NCBI GenBank assembly: GCA_963751595.1 | Contig: CAVVVC010000001.1 | Span: 1,302,001-1,366,000 of the forward strand | Length of the DNA stretch: 64,000 bases | Direction of reading: 5' to 3' | Source of the DNA: JAHEGP01 sp963751595 | GTDB taxonomy: Bacteria; Pseudomonadota; Gammaproteobacteria; Pseudomonadales; JAHEGP01 | Shown here: in pieces, positions 25,563 through 35,027 of the stretch | How the letters are laid out: every line of letters begins with the position of its first letter | Numbering within the stretch: the first letter of the stretch is position 1 | Program-made: the position numbers and the translations under genes | Notes under the pieces: generated by a model | What the model was told of the DNA's origin: nothing | What the model saw: only the letters and a program-made list of their open reading frames with translations | Databases searched by the model: none

Positions 25563-26252
25563 TCACAGCAAACCGCGCACTCCGGCCTCCGCCAGGATGC
25601 GCTGGTTCACTTGTTCTATGTTCAATTGGGTGCTGTCCAACACCATGGCATCGGTCGCTGGTTTCAGCGGCGATGCGCTCCTCTGACTATCACGCTCGTC
25701 CCGAGCTTTGATATCCGCCAAAAGCGGCGCGAGACTAACATCTTCTCCCTTGGCTTTCAACTGCTTGTAGCGCCGGGCGGCTCGCTCCTCGGCGGTTGCC
25801 GTGAGGTACACTTTCAGCGTCGCATCGGGGAAAACCACGGTGCCCATATCCCGCCCGTCGGCAACCAGCCCCGGGTGCTCCGCAAATTCGCGCTGACGCG
25901 ATAGCAGAGCTTCGCGCACGGCGGGCAGCGCCGCTACCTTGCTCGCCATCACCCCGATCGCCTCGTCCCGAATCGCACGGCTGACGTCTTCACCCTGAAG
26001 CCAAACCACTGCCTCCAGCGCAGCAGAGGGTTCGAACCTGACGTCCAGGCCCGCGGCAAGCCGTGCCAGGTCCTCCTCCTGGTCAGCAGCTAAGCCCTGG
26101 CGGGATGCGTCGAGCGCCACCAGGCGGTAAAGCGCGCCACTGTCGAGGAAATTCCACTGCAGATGCTGGGCCAGCAACTGGCTGATGGTGCCTTTACCGG
26201 AACCGCTTGGCCCATCCAAGGTGATTACCGGAACTCCCTGCTCACTGCTCAT
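25563..26252 (-). CDS. cmk: Cytidylate kinase
   Basis: The 229-residue product has the P-loop GPSGSGKGT at 14-22, the DSGALYRLVAL substrate segment, and DGRDMGTVVFPDA that holds the nucleotide monophosphate, all typical of Cmk. It phosphorylates CMP and dCMP with ATP. Its ribosome site GGAGGTGTGAT lies inside the end of aroA, whose stop is one base before the cmk start, so the two are coupled. Confidence 0.96.
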   Translation of the reverse strand: MSSEQGVPVITLDGPSGSGKGTISQLLAQHLQWNFLDSGALYRLVALDASRQGLAADQEEDLARLAAGLDVRFEPSAALEAVVWLQGEDVSRAIRDEAIGVMASKVAALPAVREALLSRQREFAEHPGLVADGRDMGTVVFPDATLKVYLTATAEERAARRYKQLKAKGEDVSLAPLLADIKARDERDSQRSASPLKPATDAMVLDSTQLNIEQVNQRILAEAGVRGLL

Positions 26253-26253
26253 A

Positions 26254-27573
26254 TCACACCTCCTCCGGGAATATCTGCATACCGCTGCGATTGGCTAATT
26301 CGACAAACCCGGGAAAAGACGTTGCCACGTTGGCACAGTCTTCAATCACGATATCGCCGTCTGCTCGCAACCCGGCAACGGCAAATGCCATGGCGATACG
26401 GTGATCACCGTGGCTGGCGACCCGACCACCACCAATGGCACCTCCGTTGATAATGATGCCATCCGTCAGGGGCGAAGCGTCGATACCGAGTCGCACCAGC
26501 CCATCGGCCATCACCTGAATCCGGTCGCTTTCCTTGACCCGCAGCTCCTCGGCACCGCCCAGCGTGGTGCGGCCCTCGGCGCAGGCCGCGGCAACGAACA
26601 ACACCGGAAATTCATCGATGGCCAGGGGCACCAACTCTGGCGGGATCTCGATCCCCTGCAGCGGCGCCGAACGCACGCGAAGATCCGCCACCGGTTCACC
26701 ACCGACAACGGCTTCATTTTGCACACTGATATCGGCTCCCATGAGCCGCAGAATATCGATCACCCCGGTACGGGTTGGATTCATGCCAACATGTTCCAGC
26801 ACAAGATCCGAACCGGGGGCGATACTCGCGGCGACCAGGAAAAACGCTGCTGAAGAAATGTCCGCCGGGATATCGATGTCGCAGGCCGTCAAACTGCCAC
26901 CCCCCGCGAGCCGTGCAGTGGCGCCTTCGACCTCGACCGGATAGGAAAAGCCCCTCAGCATGCGCTCAGTGTGATCTCGGGTGGGTGCCGGCTCGGTGAC
27001 CGAGGTTTCGCCCCGTGCATACAGTCCTGCCAGCAAAACGCAGGACTTAACCTGGGCGCTGGCAACGGGCAGGGTGTAGTTGATGGCGGTCAATGGCTGC
27101 TGACCCCGAATTTTCAATGGCGGTACGCCACCCGCTCCGGTTTCGATGGCCGCTCCCATAGCCCGCAATGGCACCGCCACCCGCTCCATGGGGCGACGCG
27201 AAAGGGACTCATCCCCAACCAATTCCACATCGAAATCCTGGCCTGCCAACAAGCCTGCCAACAAGCGCATGGAAGTCCCGGAGTTTCCAAGGTACAACGC
27301 CTCCCGGGGCGCCCGCAGGCCACCCATACCGACTCCCTGGACAAGCACCTTGCCCCCGTCGGGATCGGTGATCGATACGCCCATACTCCGAAAAGCATTG
27401 AGCGTTGCCAGGGCATCTTCACCCTCGAGGAAACCGCTGATCCGGGTTTCTCCTGCAGCGATCGCCGCCAGCATGATTGAACGATGAGAGATGGATTTGT
27501 CTCCGGGCACACGGCATTTTCCCGAGATCACGCCGCCTGCCTCTACCCGATAGATCAACACGGTTTTTTGCAT
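26254..27573 (-). CDS. aroA: 3-phosphoshikimate 1-carboxyvinyltransferase (EPSP synthase)
   Basis: The 439-residue product starts near IYRVEAGGVISG and shows the substrate motif PGDKSISHRS at 23-32, LGNSGTSMRLL for the phosphoenolpyruvate site and a KESDRI motif in the C-terminal half. These are the two-domain EPSP synthase hallmarks; the enzyme makes EPSP in the shikimate pathway. It is a separate gene 48 bases after tyrA, whereas in Pseudomonas the two are often fused. Confidence 0.96.
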   Translation of the reverse strand: MQKTVLIYRVEAGGVISGKCRVPGDKSISHRSIMLAAIAAGETRISGFLEGEDALATLNAFRSMGVSITDPDGGKVLVQGVGMGGLRAPREALYLGNSGTSMRLLAGLLAGQDFDVELVGDESLSRRPMERVAVPLRAMGAAIETGAGGVPPLKIRGQQPLTAINYTLPVASAQVKSCVLLAGLYARGETSVTEPAPTRDHTERMLRGFSYPVEVEGATARLAGGGSLTACDIDIPADISSAAFFLVAASIAPGSDLVLEHVGMNPTRTGVIDILRLMGADISVQNEAVVGGEPVADLRVRSAPLQGIEIPPELVPLAIDEFPVLFVAAACAEGRTTLGGAEELRVKESDRIQVMADGLVRLGIDASPLTDGIIINGGAIGGGRVASHGDHRIAMAFAVAGLRADGDIVIEDCANVATSFPGFVELANRSGMQIFPEEV

Positions 27574-27621
27574 CCTGTTGGCTGGTTTGAATTCACCCGC
27601 TATCGCCCTTGCACCGAAACA

Positions 27622-28524
27622 CTAGCCGGACTTTGACTGGCGGGCTTGCAGCAACTCGGCAAATTGGTCGCGGGCATGCTTGGCATTAGTGTAAAGGCCC
27701 ATTATTTGTTCGCTGTCCTGATCCGCTATCGCCTGCCGCAATTGCTGCAGTTGCCCGGCGAACTGGTCAATCATGCCCAGCAGCGCTTCACGATTGGCAA
27801 GACTGATATCGTGCCACATCTGCGGGTCACTGGAGGCGATCCGGGTGAAATCACGAAACCCACCCGCTGCGAACCGAAAAATATCCTGCTGCCGGTCCTG
27901 CCTCGCCAGCAGGTCCACCAGGCTGTAAGCGAGTATGTGTGGCAGGTGACTGGTGGCCGCCAATACCTGGTCGTGGCGAGCCACATCCATCTGCACCACT
28001 TCGGCACCTACCGCCTGCCACATTTGCTCGACCGCCGCGAGTGCTTCGGGGTCGGTGTGTTCAGTTGGGGTCAATATAACGCGATGCTGCTCGAACAGGT
28101 TTGCGCGGGCGGCGTCCACGCCGCTTTCCTCCGACCCGGCAATGGGATGTCCCAGCACCAGGTTCGATGGCTCCTGGCCCCATAGTTCCCGCGCCCTGCG
28201 CAACAGATTGCCCTTGACACTGGCAACATCGGTCACCACACACGAAGGCTCCAACAACCCGGGCAACCGGTCCATGACCCGCTCCGCGATCAGCGTGGGG
28301 GTTGCTATCACCACCATATCCCCGCCCCCGAGTGCCTCCGCAAGATCCAGGGTATAACGGTCGATACAGCCCAGTTCCAGCCCCCGCTTGAGTGACGGCT
28401 CGCTGCGTCCCCAGGCCACCACCTGTTCGACCTGGCCACGGCTACGCAAGCCCATCGCCAGGGAGCCGCCCATCAGGCCCAGCCCGAGAATCACCAAACG
28501 CCGGTAGCTATATCTTTTTGACAT
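27622..28524 (-). CDS. tyrA: Prephenate/arogenate dehydrogenase
   Basis: The 300-residue product has the NAD-binding GLGLMGG at 14-20, then HPIAGSEESGVDAA with the active-site His, and a helical C-terminal dimer domain. It converts prephenate to 4-hydroxyphenylpyruvate for tyrosine (or arogenate to tyrosine). There is no chorismate mutase or ACT domain, so it is the short monofunctional form. It lies between pheA (33 bases upstream) and aroA. Confidence 0.93.
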   Translation of the reverse strand: MSKRYSYRRLVILGLGLMGGSLAMGLRSRGQVEQVVAWGRSEPSLKRGLELGCIDRYTLDLAEALGGGDMVVIATPTLIAERVMDRLPGLLEPSCVVTDVASVKGNLLRRARELWGQEPSNLVLGHPIAGSEESGVDAARANLFEQHRVILTPTEHTDPEALAAVEQMWQAVGAEVVQMDVARHDQVLAATSHLPHILAYSLVDLLARQDRQQDIFRFAAGGFRDFTRIASSDPQMWHDISLANREALLGMIDQFAGQLQQLRQAIADQDSEQIMGLYTNAKHARDQFAELLQARQSKSG

Positions 28525-28557
28525 ATTCTGTCCTCAGCCCGTGAGCGGTGGCCGTCG

Positions 28558-29676
28558 TTAAATGACGGCTTTGGGGTAGGATCCGAGCAGCTTTAAAGAC
28601 ACCGATTGTTCCTCCAGCACCTTGATAATGCGCTGGATATGGGGTTCCTGCTGATGCCCTTCGAACTCCATGAAAAACACATAGGCCCAGGTCTCGGTGC
28701 GAGACGGCCTGGTGTCGATACGGGTCAACCCGACGCCCTCGCGCTCAAAGGGTTCCAATAAATGAAACAGCGCCCCGGGCCGGTTGCGGCTCGACACGAT
28801 TAACGAAGTCTTGTCGCCCTCGCTGGGAGGCACCGACTCTCTACCTATGATCAAGAAACGCGTGGTGTTGTCGGTGTAGTCTTCAATATTGGTGGCAAGG
28901 CGCTTGAGGTGGTAGAGCTCGGCCGCCATGTCACCCGCCACCGCGACGATGCCGGGGTCAGCGGCGGCCATCTTCGCCGCCTCGCCGTTACTGCTCACCG
29001 CAACCCGGTCAACCCCCGGCCAATTCCGATCCAGCCAGTGTCGGCACTGGGCAAGGGCCTGCTGATGGGCGCAAATGCAGCGAATACTGCCAGTATCCGC
29101 GGCAGGTGCAGCCAGCAGGTGTAGCTGGATGCGCAGCTCCACCTCACCACAGATCTTCAGGGGTGAGTGGATGAAATGATCCAGGGTATGACTCACCATA
29201 CCCTCGGTGGAGTTCTCAACCGGGACCACACCATAACTGCATTCCCCGGACTCCACCTGGGCGAAAACATTGGCAATGGTCTGTTGCGGGCGATTGATCA
29301 CCGCATGGCCAAAATGCTTCAGCGCCGCGGCCTGGGTAAAAGTACCTTCCGGGCCCAGATACGCCACCTGCAGCGGGCGCTCCAGGGCCAGGCAGGCGGA
29401 CATGATCTCGCGAAAGATGTGCGCCATGGCCAAATCATCCAGGGGCCCGGCATTGCGCGCCATCACCCTGCGCAGGACCTGGGCTTCCCGCTCCGGCCGG
29501 TAGAAGGTAGGGCCTTCCCCGGGCGCGGCATCCTGTTTTCCGGCTGCAAAGTCGCGCTGCTTGACCTTGGCGACCTGTTGCGCGCACTCCGCCCGCTGGT
29601 TGATCAGTTGCTGGATCTGTTGATCGAGTTTATCGATCTGTTGACGCAGTGCTTCAAGGCTCGCGGCTTCGCTCAT
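28558..29676 (-). CDS. pheA: Bifunctional chorismate mutase / prephenate dehydratase
   Basis: The ATG at 29676 gives 372 residues and the standard opening MSEAASLEALRQQIDKLD; a GTG at 29706 lies inside serC and is less likely. Residues about 1-100 are an AroQ chorismate mutase (helical, QRAECAQQVAKVK). The dehydratase follows, with YLGPEGTFTQAA and GVVPVENSTEG, and an ACT domain ends the protein (GALFHLLEPFEREGV, TRIDTRPSRTETW), the phenylalanine-feedback site. It starts four bases after the serC stop. Confidence 0.95.
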   Translation of the reverse strand: MSEAASLEALRQQIDKLDQQIQQLINQRAECAQQVAKVKQRDFAAGKQDAAPGEGPTFYRPEREAQVLRRVMARNAGPLDDLAMAHIFREIMSACLALERPLQVAYLGPEGTFTQAAALKHFGHAVINRPQQTIANVFAQVESGECSYGVVPVENSTEGMVSHTLDHFIHSPLKICGEVELRIQLHLLAAPAADTGSIRCICAHQQALAQCRHWLDRNWPGVDRVAVSSNGEAAKMAAADPGIVAVAGDMAAELYHLKRLATNIEDYTDNTTRFLIIGRESVPPSEGDKTSLIVSSRNRPGALFHLLEPFEREGVGLTRIDTRPSRTETWAYVFFMEFEGHQQEPHIQRIIKVLEEQSVSLKLLGSYPKAVI

Positions 29677-29680
29677 GGCG

Positions 29681-30760
29681 TCAGGCGTTTCGTTGCTCGA
29701 AGTCACCCATAAAAGCGATCAAACTGTCCACCGCTTCCTCCGTCACCGCGTTGTAGATACTCGCACGCATCCCGCCGACGGAACGGTGGCCCTTGAGATT
29801 CAGCAAGCCCGCGTCTTCCGACTGCTGCAGAAACAGCTTGTCCAGTGCACTGTCGGCCAGGGTGAAAGGCACGTTCATCAACGATCGATCGGAAACCGCG
29901 ACCGGGTTACTGTAAAAATCGCTGGCATCGATGGCACTGTAGAGCTTGCCGGCTTTGCGACGATTGACCTGCTCCATCGCTGCCAGCCCCCCCTGTCCCT
30001 TCAACCAGGAGAAAACGAGGCCGGCGAGATACCAGGCGTAGGTGGGGGGGGTGTTGTACATCGACTCCGCATTCGCCTGCACCTGATAGTCGAGCATGGC
30101 AGGGGCAGTCCCCCGCGCCCGGCCCAGCAGGTCCCGGCGCACGACAACCAGGGTCAATCCCGCCGGGCCAATGTTCTTCTGGGCGCCGGCATAGATCACA
30201 CCGAATCGGTTCACGTCCAGGGGACGCGACAGAATGGTCGACGACATATCGGCTACCAGCGGTGCGCTGACTTCGGGAATCCAGTCGAATTCCACCCCAC
30301 CAATGGTCTCGTTGGGCGTGTAGTGAAGATAGCAAGCCTGGTCGCTCAACTGCCATTGGGAGAAATCGGGAATCGCACTGAAATTGCCGCCCTCGCCACT
30401 GGCCACCACGTTGACATTGCAGAAGCGCCGGGCTTCCTTGATCGCCTTCTTCGACCACTCACCGGTATTGACGTAATCGACCACCGCATCTTCGGTGGCC
30501 AGGTTGAGCGGCGCCGCAGCAAACTGGGTACTAGCCCCCCCCTGCAAGAACAACACCGCATAATCGTCGCCGATACCCAACAGCTCGCGGAAATCGGCTT
30601 CTGCCTGCTGGGCGATGCCCACGAATTCACTGCTGCGGTGACTCATTTCCATCACCGACAGCCCGCGCCCCTGCCAATCGCATATTTCCTGTTGCGCCTG
30701 CTGCAACACAGCCTCGGGAAGTGCTGCCGGGCCCGCACAGAAATTGTATTTACGTGTCAT
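29681..30760 (-). CDS. serC: Phosphoserine aminotransferase
   Basis: The ATG at 30760 (AGAGG six bases upstream) gives 359 residues starting MTRKYNFCAGPAALP. The class V PLP enzyme shows LQGGAST at 72-78 for the cofactor phosphate and the Schiff-base Lys195 in GAQKNIGPAG. It makes phosphoserine and also serves pyridoxal synthesis. It follows gyrA by about 40 bases, as in Pseudomonas. Confidence 0.96.
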   Translation of the reverse strand: MTRKYNFCAGPAALPEAVLQQAQQEICDWQGRGLSVMEMSHRSSEFVGIAQQAEADFRELLGIGDDYAVLFLQGGASTQFAAAPLNLATEDAVVDYVNTGEWSKKAIKEARRFCNVNVVASGEGGNFSAIPDFSQWQLSDQACYLHYTPNETIGGVEFDWIPEVSAPLVADMSSTILSRPLDVNRFGVIYAGAQKNIGPAGLTLVVVRRDLLGRARGTAPAMLDYQVQANAESMYNTPPTYAWYLAGLVFSWLKGQGGLAAMEQVNRRKAGKLYSAIDASDFYSNPVAVSDRSLMNVPFTLADSALDKLFLQQSEDAGLLNLKGHRSVGGMRASIYNAVTEEAVDSLIAFMGDFEQRNA

Positions 30761-30799
30761 CAACGACCTCTCGCACGTTGCGGTTTGAAATCTATAAAT

Positions 30800-33436
30800 C
30801 TACTCATCGCCGGACTCGTCGGCACCGGCGTCATCGGGCGCTGTGGCGTCGTCGCCCGCATTTTCGCCAGCCGCGGCGGCCTCGGCCGGAAAATCGATAG
30901 CGTCGTCGTCGGATTCATCAATGCGTTCAATACCCACCAGGTGTTCGCCATCTTTCAGACGGATCAGGGTTACGCCCTGGGTGTTACGACCACTCTGGGA
31001 AACTTCATCCACCCGGGTGCGCACTAATTTGCCCTGATCGCTGATCAGCATCATTTCCTCACCAGCGTCTACCTGGATGGCGCCCACAAGATCACCATTG
31101 CGGTCGCTGCACTGCTGCGCAATCACACCCTGCCCGCCCCGGCCCTTGAGCGGAAAGTCTGCCACCGCCGTGCGTTTGCCGAAGCCGTTCTGACTCGCGG
31201 TCAGAATATGCTTGTCGGCCTGGGGAATCAGCAGTGAGATCACGTGCTTGCCAGCGGCCAGGCGAATGCCGCGAACACCTTTTGCGGTCCTGCCCATGGC
31301 GCGCACATCGGACTCCTTGAAGCGCATACACTTGCCGTTGGAGCTGAACAGCATGATGTCGCAACTACCGTCGGTAATCGCGGTTCCCACCAGATGATCC
31401 CCCGGGTCCAGGTCCAGCGCGCGTAAACCGGCCCCGCGGGGGCGGGAGAAGGCATCCAGCGGCGTCTTCTTGACCGTGCCCTGGGCCGTAGCCATAAACA
31501 CGAACTGGCTCTCGTCGTAGTCGTCGACCGGCAGGATCGAGGTAATGCGTTCGCCCTCCTCCAGCGGCAGCAGATTGACCAGCGGGCGGCCCCGGGCGAT
31601 CCGGCTGGCTACCGGTATCTGGAAGACCTTGAGCCAATACACCTTGCCAGCATTGCTGAAGCACAATATGACGGTGTGGGTGTTGGCAATCAGCAGGTGT
31701 TCGATAAAGTCCTCTTCCTTCACCGCCGTTGCCGACTTGCCCATACCCCCGCGACGCTGGGCCTGGTAGTCCGACAACGGCTGGCTCTTGGCGTAACCAC
31801 CGCGGGATATGGTGACCACGCGGTCTTCTTCCGTGATCAGGTCCTCTACGGTGAGATCATGCCGCGAACTGACGATTTCGGTTCGACGAGGATCGCCAAA
31901 CTCTTCCTTGACGGCCTCGAGTTCTTCCTTGATCACCGCCATCAGTTTGCTGGAATTGCCCAGTATCTCCAGGTATTCGATAATTTCCGCCAGCTTTTCC
32001 GAGTACTCCGCCAGCAGCTTCTCATGCTCCATGCCGGTCAGGCGGTGCAACCGCAAATCGAGGATGGCCTGGGCCTGGGCCAGTGAAAGGTGGTAGAGCC
32101 CCTCCCGCAAACCGTATTGCTCAGCCAGATCTTCGGGCCTGCACGCGGTGTCACCGCTGCGCTCGAGCATCACCAGCACATCTCCCGGGGGCCAGGGTTT
32201 GGCAATCAGGCGCTCCCGGGCTTCGGCCGGGCTGGGCGAAGTCTTGATCAGTTCGATCACCGGGTCGATATTCGACAGGGCGATGGCCAGCCCCTCCAGG
32301 ATATGGCCCCGCTCCCTCGCCTTGCGCAGCAGGTAGACGGTGCGACGGGTGACAACCTCGCGGCGGTGACGAAGGAAAGCTTCCAGCAATTGCTTCAGAT
32401 TGAGGGTGCGCGGCTGGCCGTCCACCAGCGCCACCACATTAATGCCGAAAACATTTTCCATCTGGGTCTGGGCATAGAGATTATTGAGAATGACCTCACC
32501 GACTTCGCCACGCCGCAACTCGATGACCACCCGCAGGCCGTCCTTGTCACTCTCGTCCCGCAGCTCGCTGATGCCCTCGATTCGCTTCTCTTTGACCAGG
32601 TCCGCAATTTTTTCGATCAGGCGTGCCTTGTTGACCTGGTAGGGCAATTCGCTGATCACGATAACTTCCCGCTTGCCGGACTCATCCTGCACCACCTCGG
32701 CCCTGGAGCGCACGTAGATGCGACCGCGGCCGGTGCGGTACGCCTGCACGATGCCCGCCCTGCCGTTGATGATCGCCCCAGTGGGAAAGTCCGGGCCGGG
32801 GATGATTTCCATCAGTTCATCGATGGTCATGTCAGGATTCTCGATCAGGCTCAGGCAACCCTGGACCACCTCATCGAGGTTGTGGGGGGGGATGTTGGTT
32901 GCCATACCCACCGCAATGCCGGATGAACCATTCACCAGCAGATTGGGCACCCGGGTCGGCAGCACGTCGGGTATTTGCTCGGTGCCATCGTAGTTGGGTA
33001 CGAAATCCACCGTTTCCTTGTCGAGGTCGGCCAGCATCTCGTGGGCGATCCTGGCCATGCGAATTTCGGTGTAACGCATGGCCGCGGCGGAGTCACCATC
33101 GATGGAACCAAAGTTACCCTGCCCGTCAACCAGCATGTACCGCAGGGAAAAAGGCTGGGCCATGCGCACGATGGTGTCGTAAACCGCGGAATCGCCGTGG
33201 GGGTGATATTTACCAATGACGTCACCCACCACCCTGGCTGACTTTTTATAGGGCTTGTTCCAATCGTTTTTCAGCTCACTCATAGCGAAGAGCACGCGCC
33301 GATGCACCGGTTTCAGGCCGTCGCGCACATCGGGCAGGGCGCGACCGACGATTACGCTCATGGCATAATCCAGGTACGATTGCTTCAGCTCGTCTTCAAT
33401 GCTGACCGGCGATACTTCTTTCGCTATTTCACCCAT
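30800..33436 (-). CDS. gyrA: DNA gyrase subunit A
   Basis: I take the ATG at 33436 (MGEIAKEVSPVSIEDEL), giving 878 residues; then the quinolone-resistance positions fall at Ser83 and Asp87 and the DNA-linking tyrosine at Tyr122, the same numbers as in E. coli. Both Ser83 and Asp87 are the sensitive-type residues. A GTG at 33451 would add five residues. The C-terminal DNA-wrapping domain carries the GyrA box QRRGGMG and ends in an acidic tail. It is the first gene of the long minus-strand block down to ihfB. Confidence 0.97.
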   Translation of the reverse strand: MGEIAKEVSPVSIEDELKQSYLDYAMSVIVGRALPDVRDGLKPVHRRVLFAMSELKNDWNKPYKKSARVVGDVIGKYHPHGDSAVYDTIVRMAQPFSLRYMLVDGQGNFGSIDGDSAAAMRYTEIRMARIAHEMLADLDKETVDFVPNYDGTEQIPDVLPTRVPNLLVNGSSGIAVGMATNIPPHNLDEVVQGCLSLIENPDMTIDELMEIIPGPDFPTGAIINGRAGIVQAYRTGRGRIYVRSRAEVVQDESGKREVIVISELPYQVNKARLIEKIADLVKEKRIEGISELRDESDKDGLRVVIELRRGEVGEVILNNLYAQTQMENVFGINVVALVDGQPRTLNLKQLLEAFLRHRREVVTRRTVYLLRKARERGHILEGLAIALSNIDPVIELIKTSPSPAEARERLIAKPWPPGDVLVMLERSGDTACRPEDLAEQYGLREGLYHLSLAQAQAILDLRLHRLTGMEHEKLLAEYSEKLAEIIEYLEILGNSSKLMAVIKEELEAVKEEFGDPRRTEIVSSRHDLTVEDLITEEDRVVTISRGGYAKSQPLSDYQAQRRGGMGKSATAVKEEDFIEHLLIANTHTVILCFSNAGKVYWLKVFQIPVASRIARGRPLVNLLPLEEGERITSILPVDDYDESQFVFMATAQGTVKKTPLDAFSRPRGAGLRALDLDPGDHLVGTAITDGSCDIMLFSSNGKCMRFKESDVRAMGRTAKGVRGIRLAAGKHVISLLIPQADKHILTASQNGFGKRTAVADFPLKGRGGQGVIAQQCSDRNGDLVGAIQVDAGEEMMLISDQGKLVRTRVDEVSQSGRNTQGVTLIRLKDGEHLVGIERIDESDDDAIDFPAEAAAAGENAGDDATAPDDAGADESGDE

Positions 33437-33531
33437 ATTAGGCGTTGACACCTCTTGACTTTATATCCCGGGAAGTGTGCGCATCCGGCGTTCGCTTCAG
33501 GACCCATCCGGCGTGCACGACAAAGCGCGCC

Positions 33532-33537
33532 ATCATA
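33532..33537 (-). promoter_or_regulatory. Candidate -10 box of the gyrA promoter
   Basis: On the minus strand TATGAT lies about 95 bases before the gyrA ATG. The hexamer 16 bases upstream (GGAATT) is a poor -35 match, so the call is tentative. Confidence 0.3.
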
Positions 33538-33636
33538 GCAAATATGCCCACGAATTCCGACACTTGGTCGCGCTTATTGGGGATGAAACCGCCTTTCGAG
33601 GAACCCCCGGGCACTGTGCCCGTCGCCGATAATCGG

Positions 33637-33642
33637 TATACT
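33637..33642 (+). promoter_or_regulatory. Candidate -10 box of the mtaD-ubiG-mupP-yciK promoter
   Basis: TATACT lies about 41 bases before the mtaD ATG and is preceded by a weak -35. It is the only good -10 between the divergent gyrA and mtaD genes on this strand. Confidence 0.35.
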
Positions 33643-33683
33643 TGGCGAATCCGTTTCGCATTGCCCAAAACCAAGGATTTTCG

Positions 33684-35027
33684 ATGCCCGATCCAGGCCG
33701 ACAGAATGTCGATTTACTGCTGTTTGCGCGCTGGGTTATTCCGGTCATTCCTGCCAACGTCGTGCTACAGGACCATGCCATCGCAATCAGCGATGATCGC
33801 ATTACCGCCATCTGCCCGCGCAGCGAAGCCCTGGAGCTCTACACGGCGCAGAAGACGATTGAGCTGGGCCATCACCTGTTGATTCCCGGCCTGATCAATG
33901 CCCACGGTCACGCGGCCATGAGCCTGTTCAAGGGCATCGCCAACGACAAACCCCTCCAGCAATGGCTGCAGCAGGACATCTGGCCCGCGGAACAGCGCTG
34001 GGTCAACGCTGAATTCGTCCGCGATGGGGTCGAACTCGCTATCGCCGAAATGCTGCTCTGTGGCACGACCTGCTTCAGCGATATGTACTTTTTTCCCGAG
34101 GCGGCTGCCGAGGCCAGCCGCAGGGCCGGCATACGGGCTCAATTCGCGTTCCCGATCCTCGACTTTGCAACGGTCTGGGGCAGCGGTCCTGACCACTACA
34201 TCAGCATGGGGACAGAGCTGTTCGATCAGTACAAGAACAGCGCTCTGGTACACATTGCCTTCGGCCCCCATGCCCCCTATACCGTCGCCCCCGCCCAGCT
34301 CGAGCGAATCGCAATGCTTTCCGAAGAGCTCCAGGCCGGGGTCCAGATGCACGTCCATGAAACCGCTGCCGAAGTCGCCGACGCTGTTGCCCTGCATGGG
34401 GTGCGCCCTCTGCGGCTGTTGAAAAACATCGGGCTGCTCAATCCCCGGATGCAATGCGTTCACGCCTGCCACCTGGACCCGGAGGACATCGCTGATCTGG
34501 CCGTTACCGCCAGCCATGTGGTGCACTGCCCGGAGTCAAATCTGAAGCTGGCCAGTGGCATTTGCCCGGTGCCGGAGTTGGCGGCCGCCGGGGTCAATAT
34601 CGCGCTGGGAACCGACGGCGCCGCCAGCAACAACGACCTCGACCTGCTCGGCGAAGTGCGCACGGCAGCGCTGCTTGCCAAGGTCGAAGCCGGGGACGCC
34701 GCCGCACTGCCGGCTTTTCAGGCCCTGGAACTGGCCACCATCAATGGGGCCCGGGCCCTGGGGCTGGAGCAAAGCCTGGGTTCGCTGGAACCGGGAAAAA
34801 TGGCAGATCTGGTTGCCATCGACATGGACGCCCTGCGCCTGCAACCGATCTACAGTCCGCTGTCCCAACTGATTTTCAACCAGGTGTCGGATCGAGTCAG
34901 CCATGTCTGGGTCGGCGGCAAGGCGCTGCTGGAAGAGGGCCAGCTAAAAACCCTCGACACCGCGTCAATCCATGCCCGGGCGAGAGCCTGGTCAGCAAAA
35001 ATTACCGGAGCAACCGCCGAGTCATGA
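33684..35027 (+). CDS. mtaD: TRZ/ATZ-family amidohydrolase, methylthioadenosine/S-adenosylhomocysteine deaminase type
   Basis: The ATG at 33684 has AAGGA eight bases upstream and gives 447 residues. Metal ligands are visible: HxH at 74 and 76 (NAHGHAAMS), the histidines in HVHET and HACHL, and the aspartate in GTDGAASNNDLD. In Pseudomonas the gene in this position is a methylthioadenosine deaminase. There it follows mtnA, which is missing here. The substrate is inferred from that position. It overlaps ubiG by ATGA. Confidence 0.82.
   Translation: MPDPGRQNVDLLLFARWVIPVIPANVVLQDHAIAISDDRITAICPRSEALELYTAQKTIELGHHLLIPGLINAHGHAAMSLFKGIANDKPLQQWLQQDIWPAEQRWVNAEFVRDGVELAIAEMLLCGTTCFSDMYFFPEAAAEASRRAGIRAQFAFPILDFATVWGSGPDHYISMGTELFDQYKNSALVHIAFGPHAPYTVAPAQLERIAMLSEELQAGVQMHVHETAAEVADAVALHGVRPLRLLKNIGLLNPRMQCVHACHLDPEDIADLAVTASHVVHCPESNLKLASGICPVPELAAAGVNIALGTDGAASNNDLDLLGEVRTAALLAKVEAGDAAALPAFQALELATINGARALGLEQSLGSLEPGKMADLVAIDMDALRLQPIYSPLSQLIFNQVSDRVSHVWVGGKALLEEGQLKTLDTASIHARARAWSAKITGATAES

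Noticed and set aside
29675..31027. 450-codon plus-strand frame across serC and the end of gyrA
   Set aside because: Antisense to two certain genes and spans their junction.
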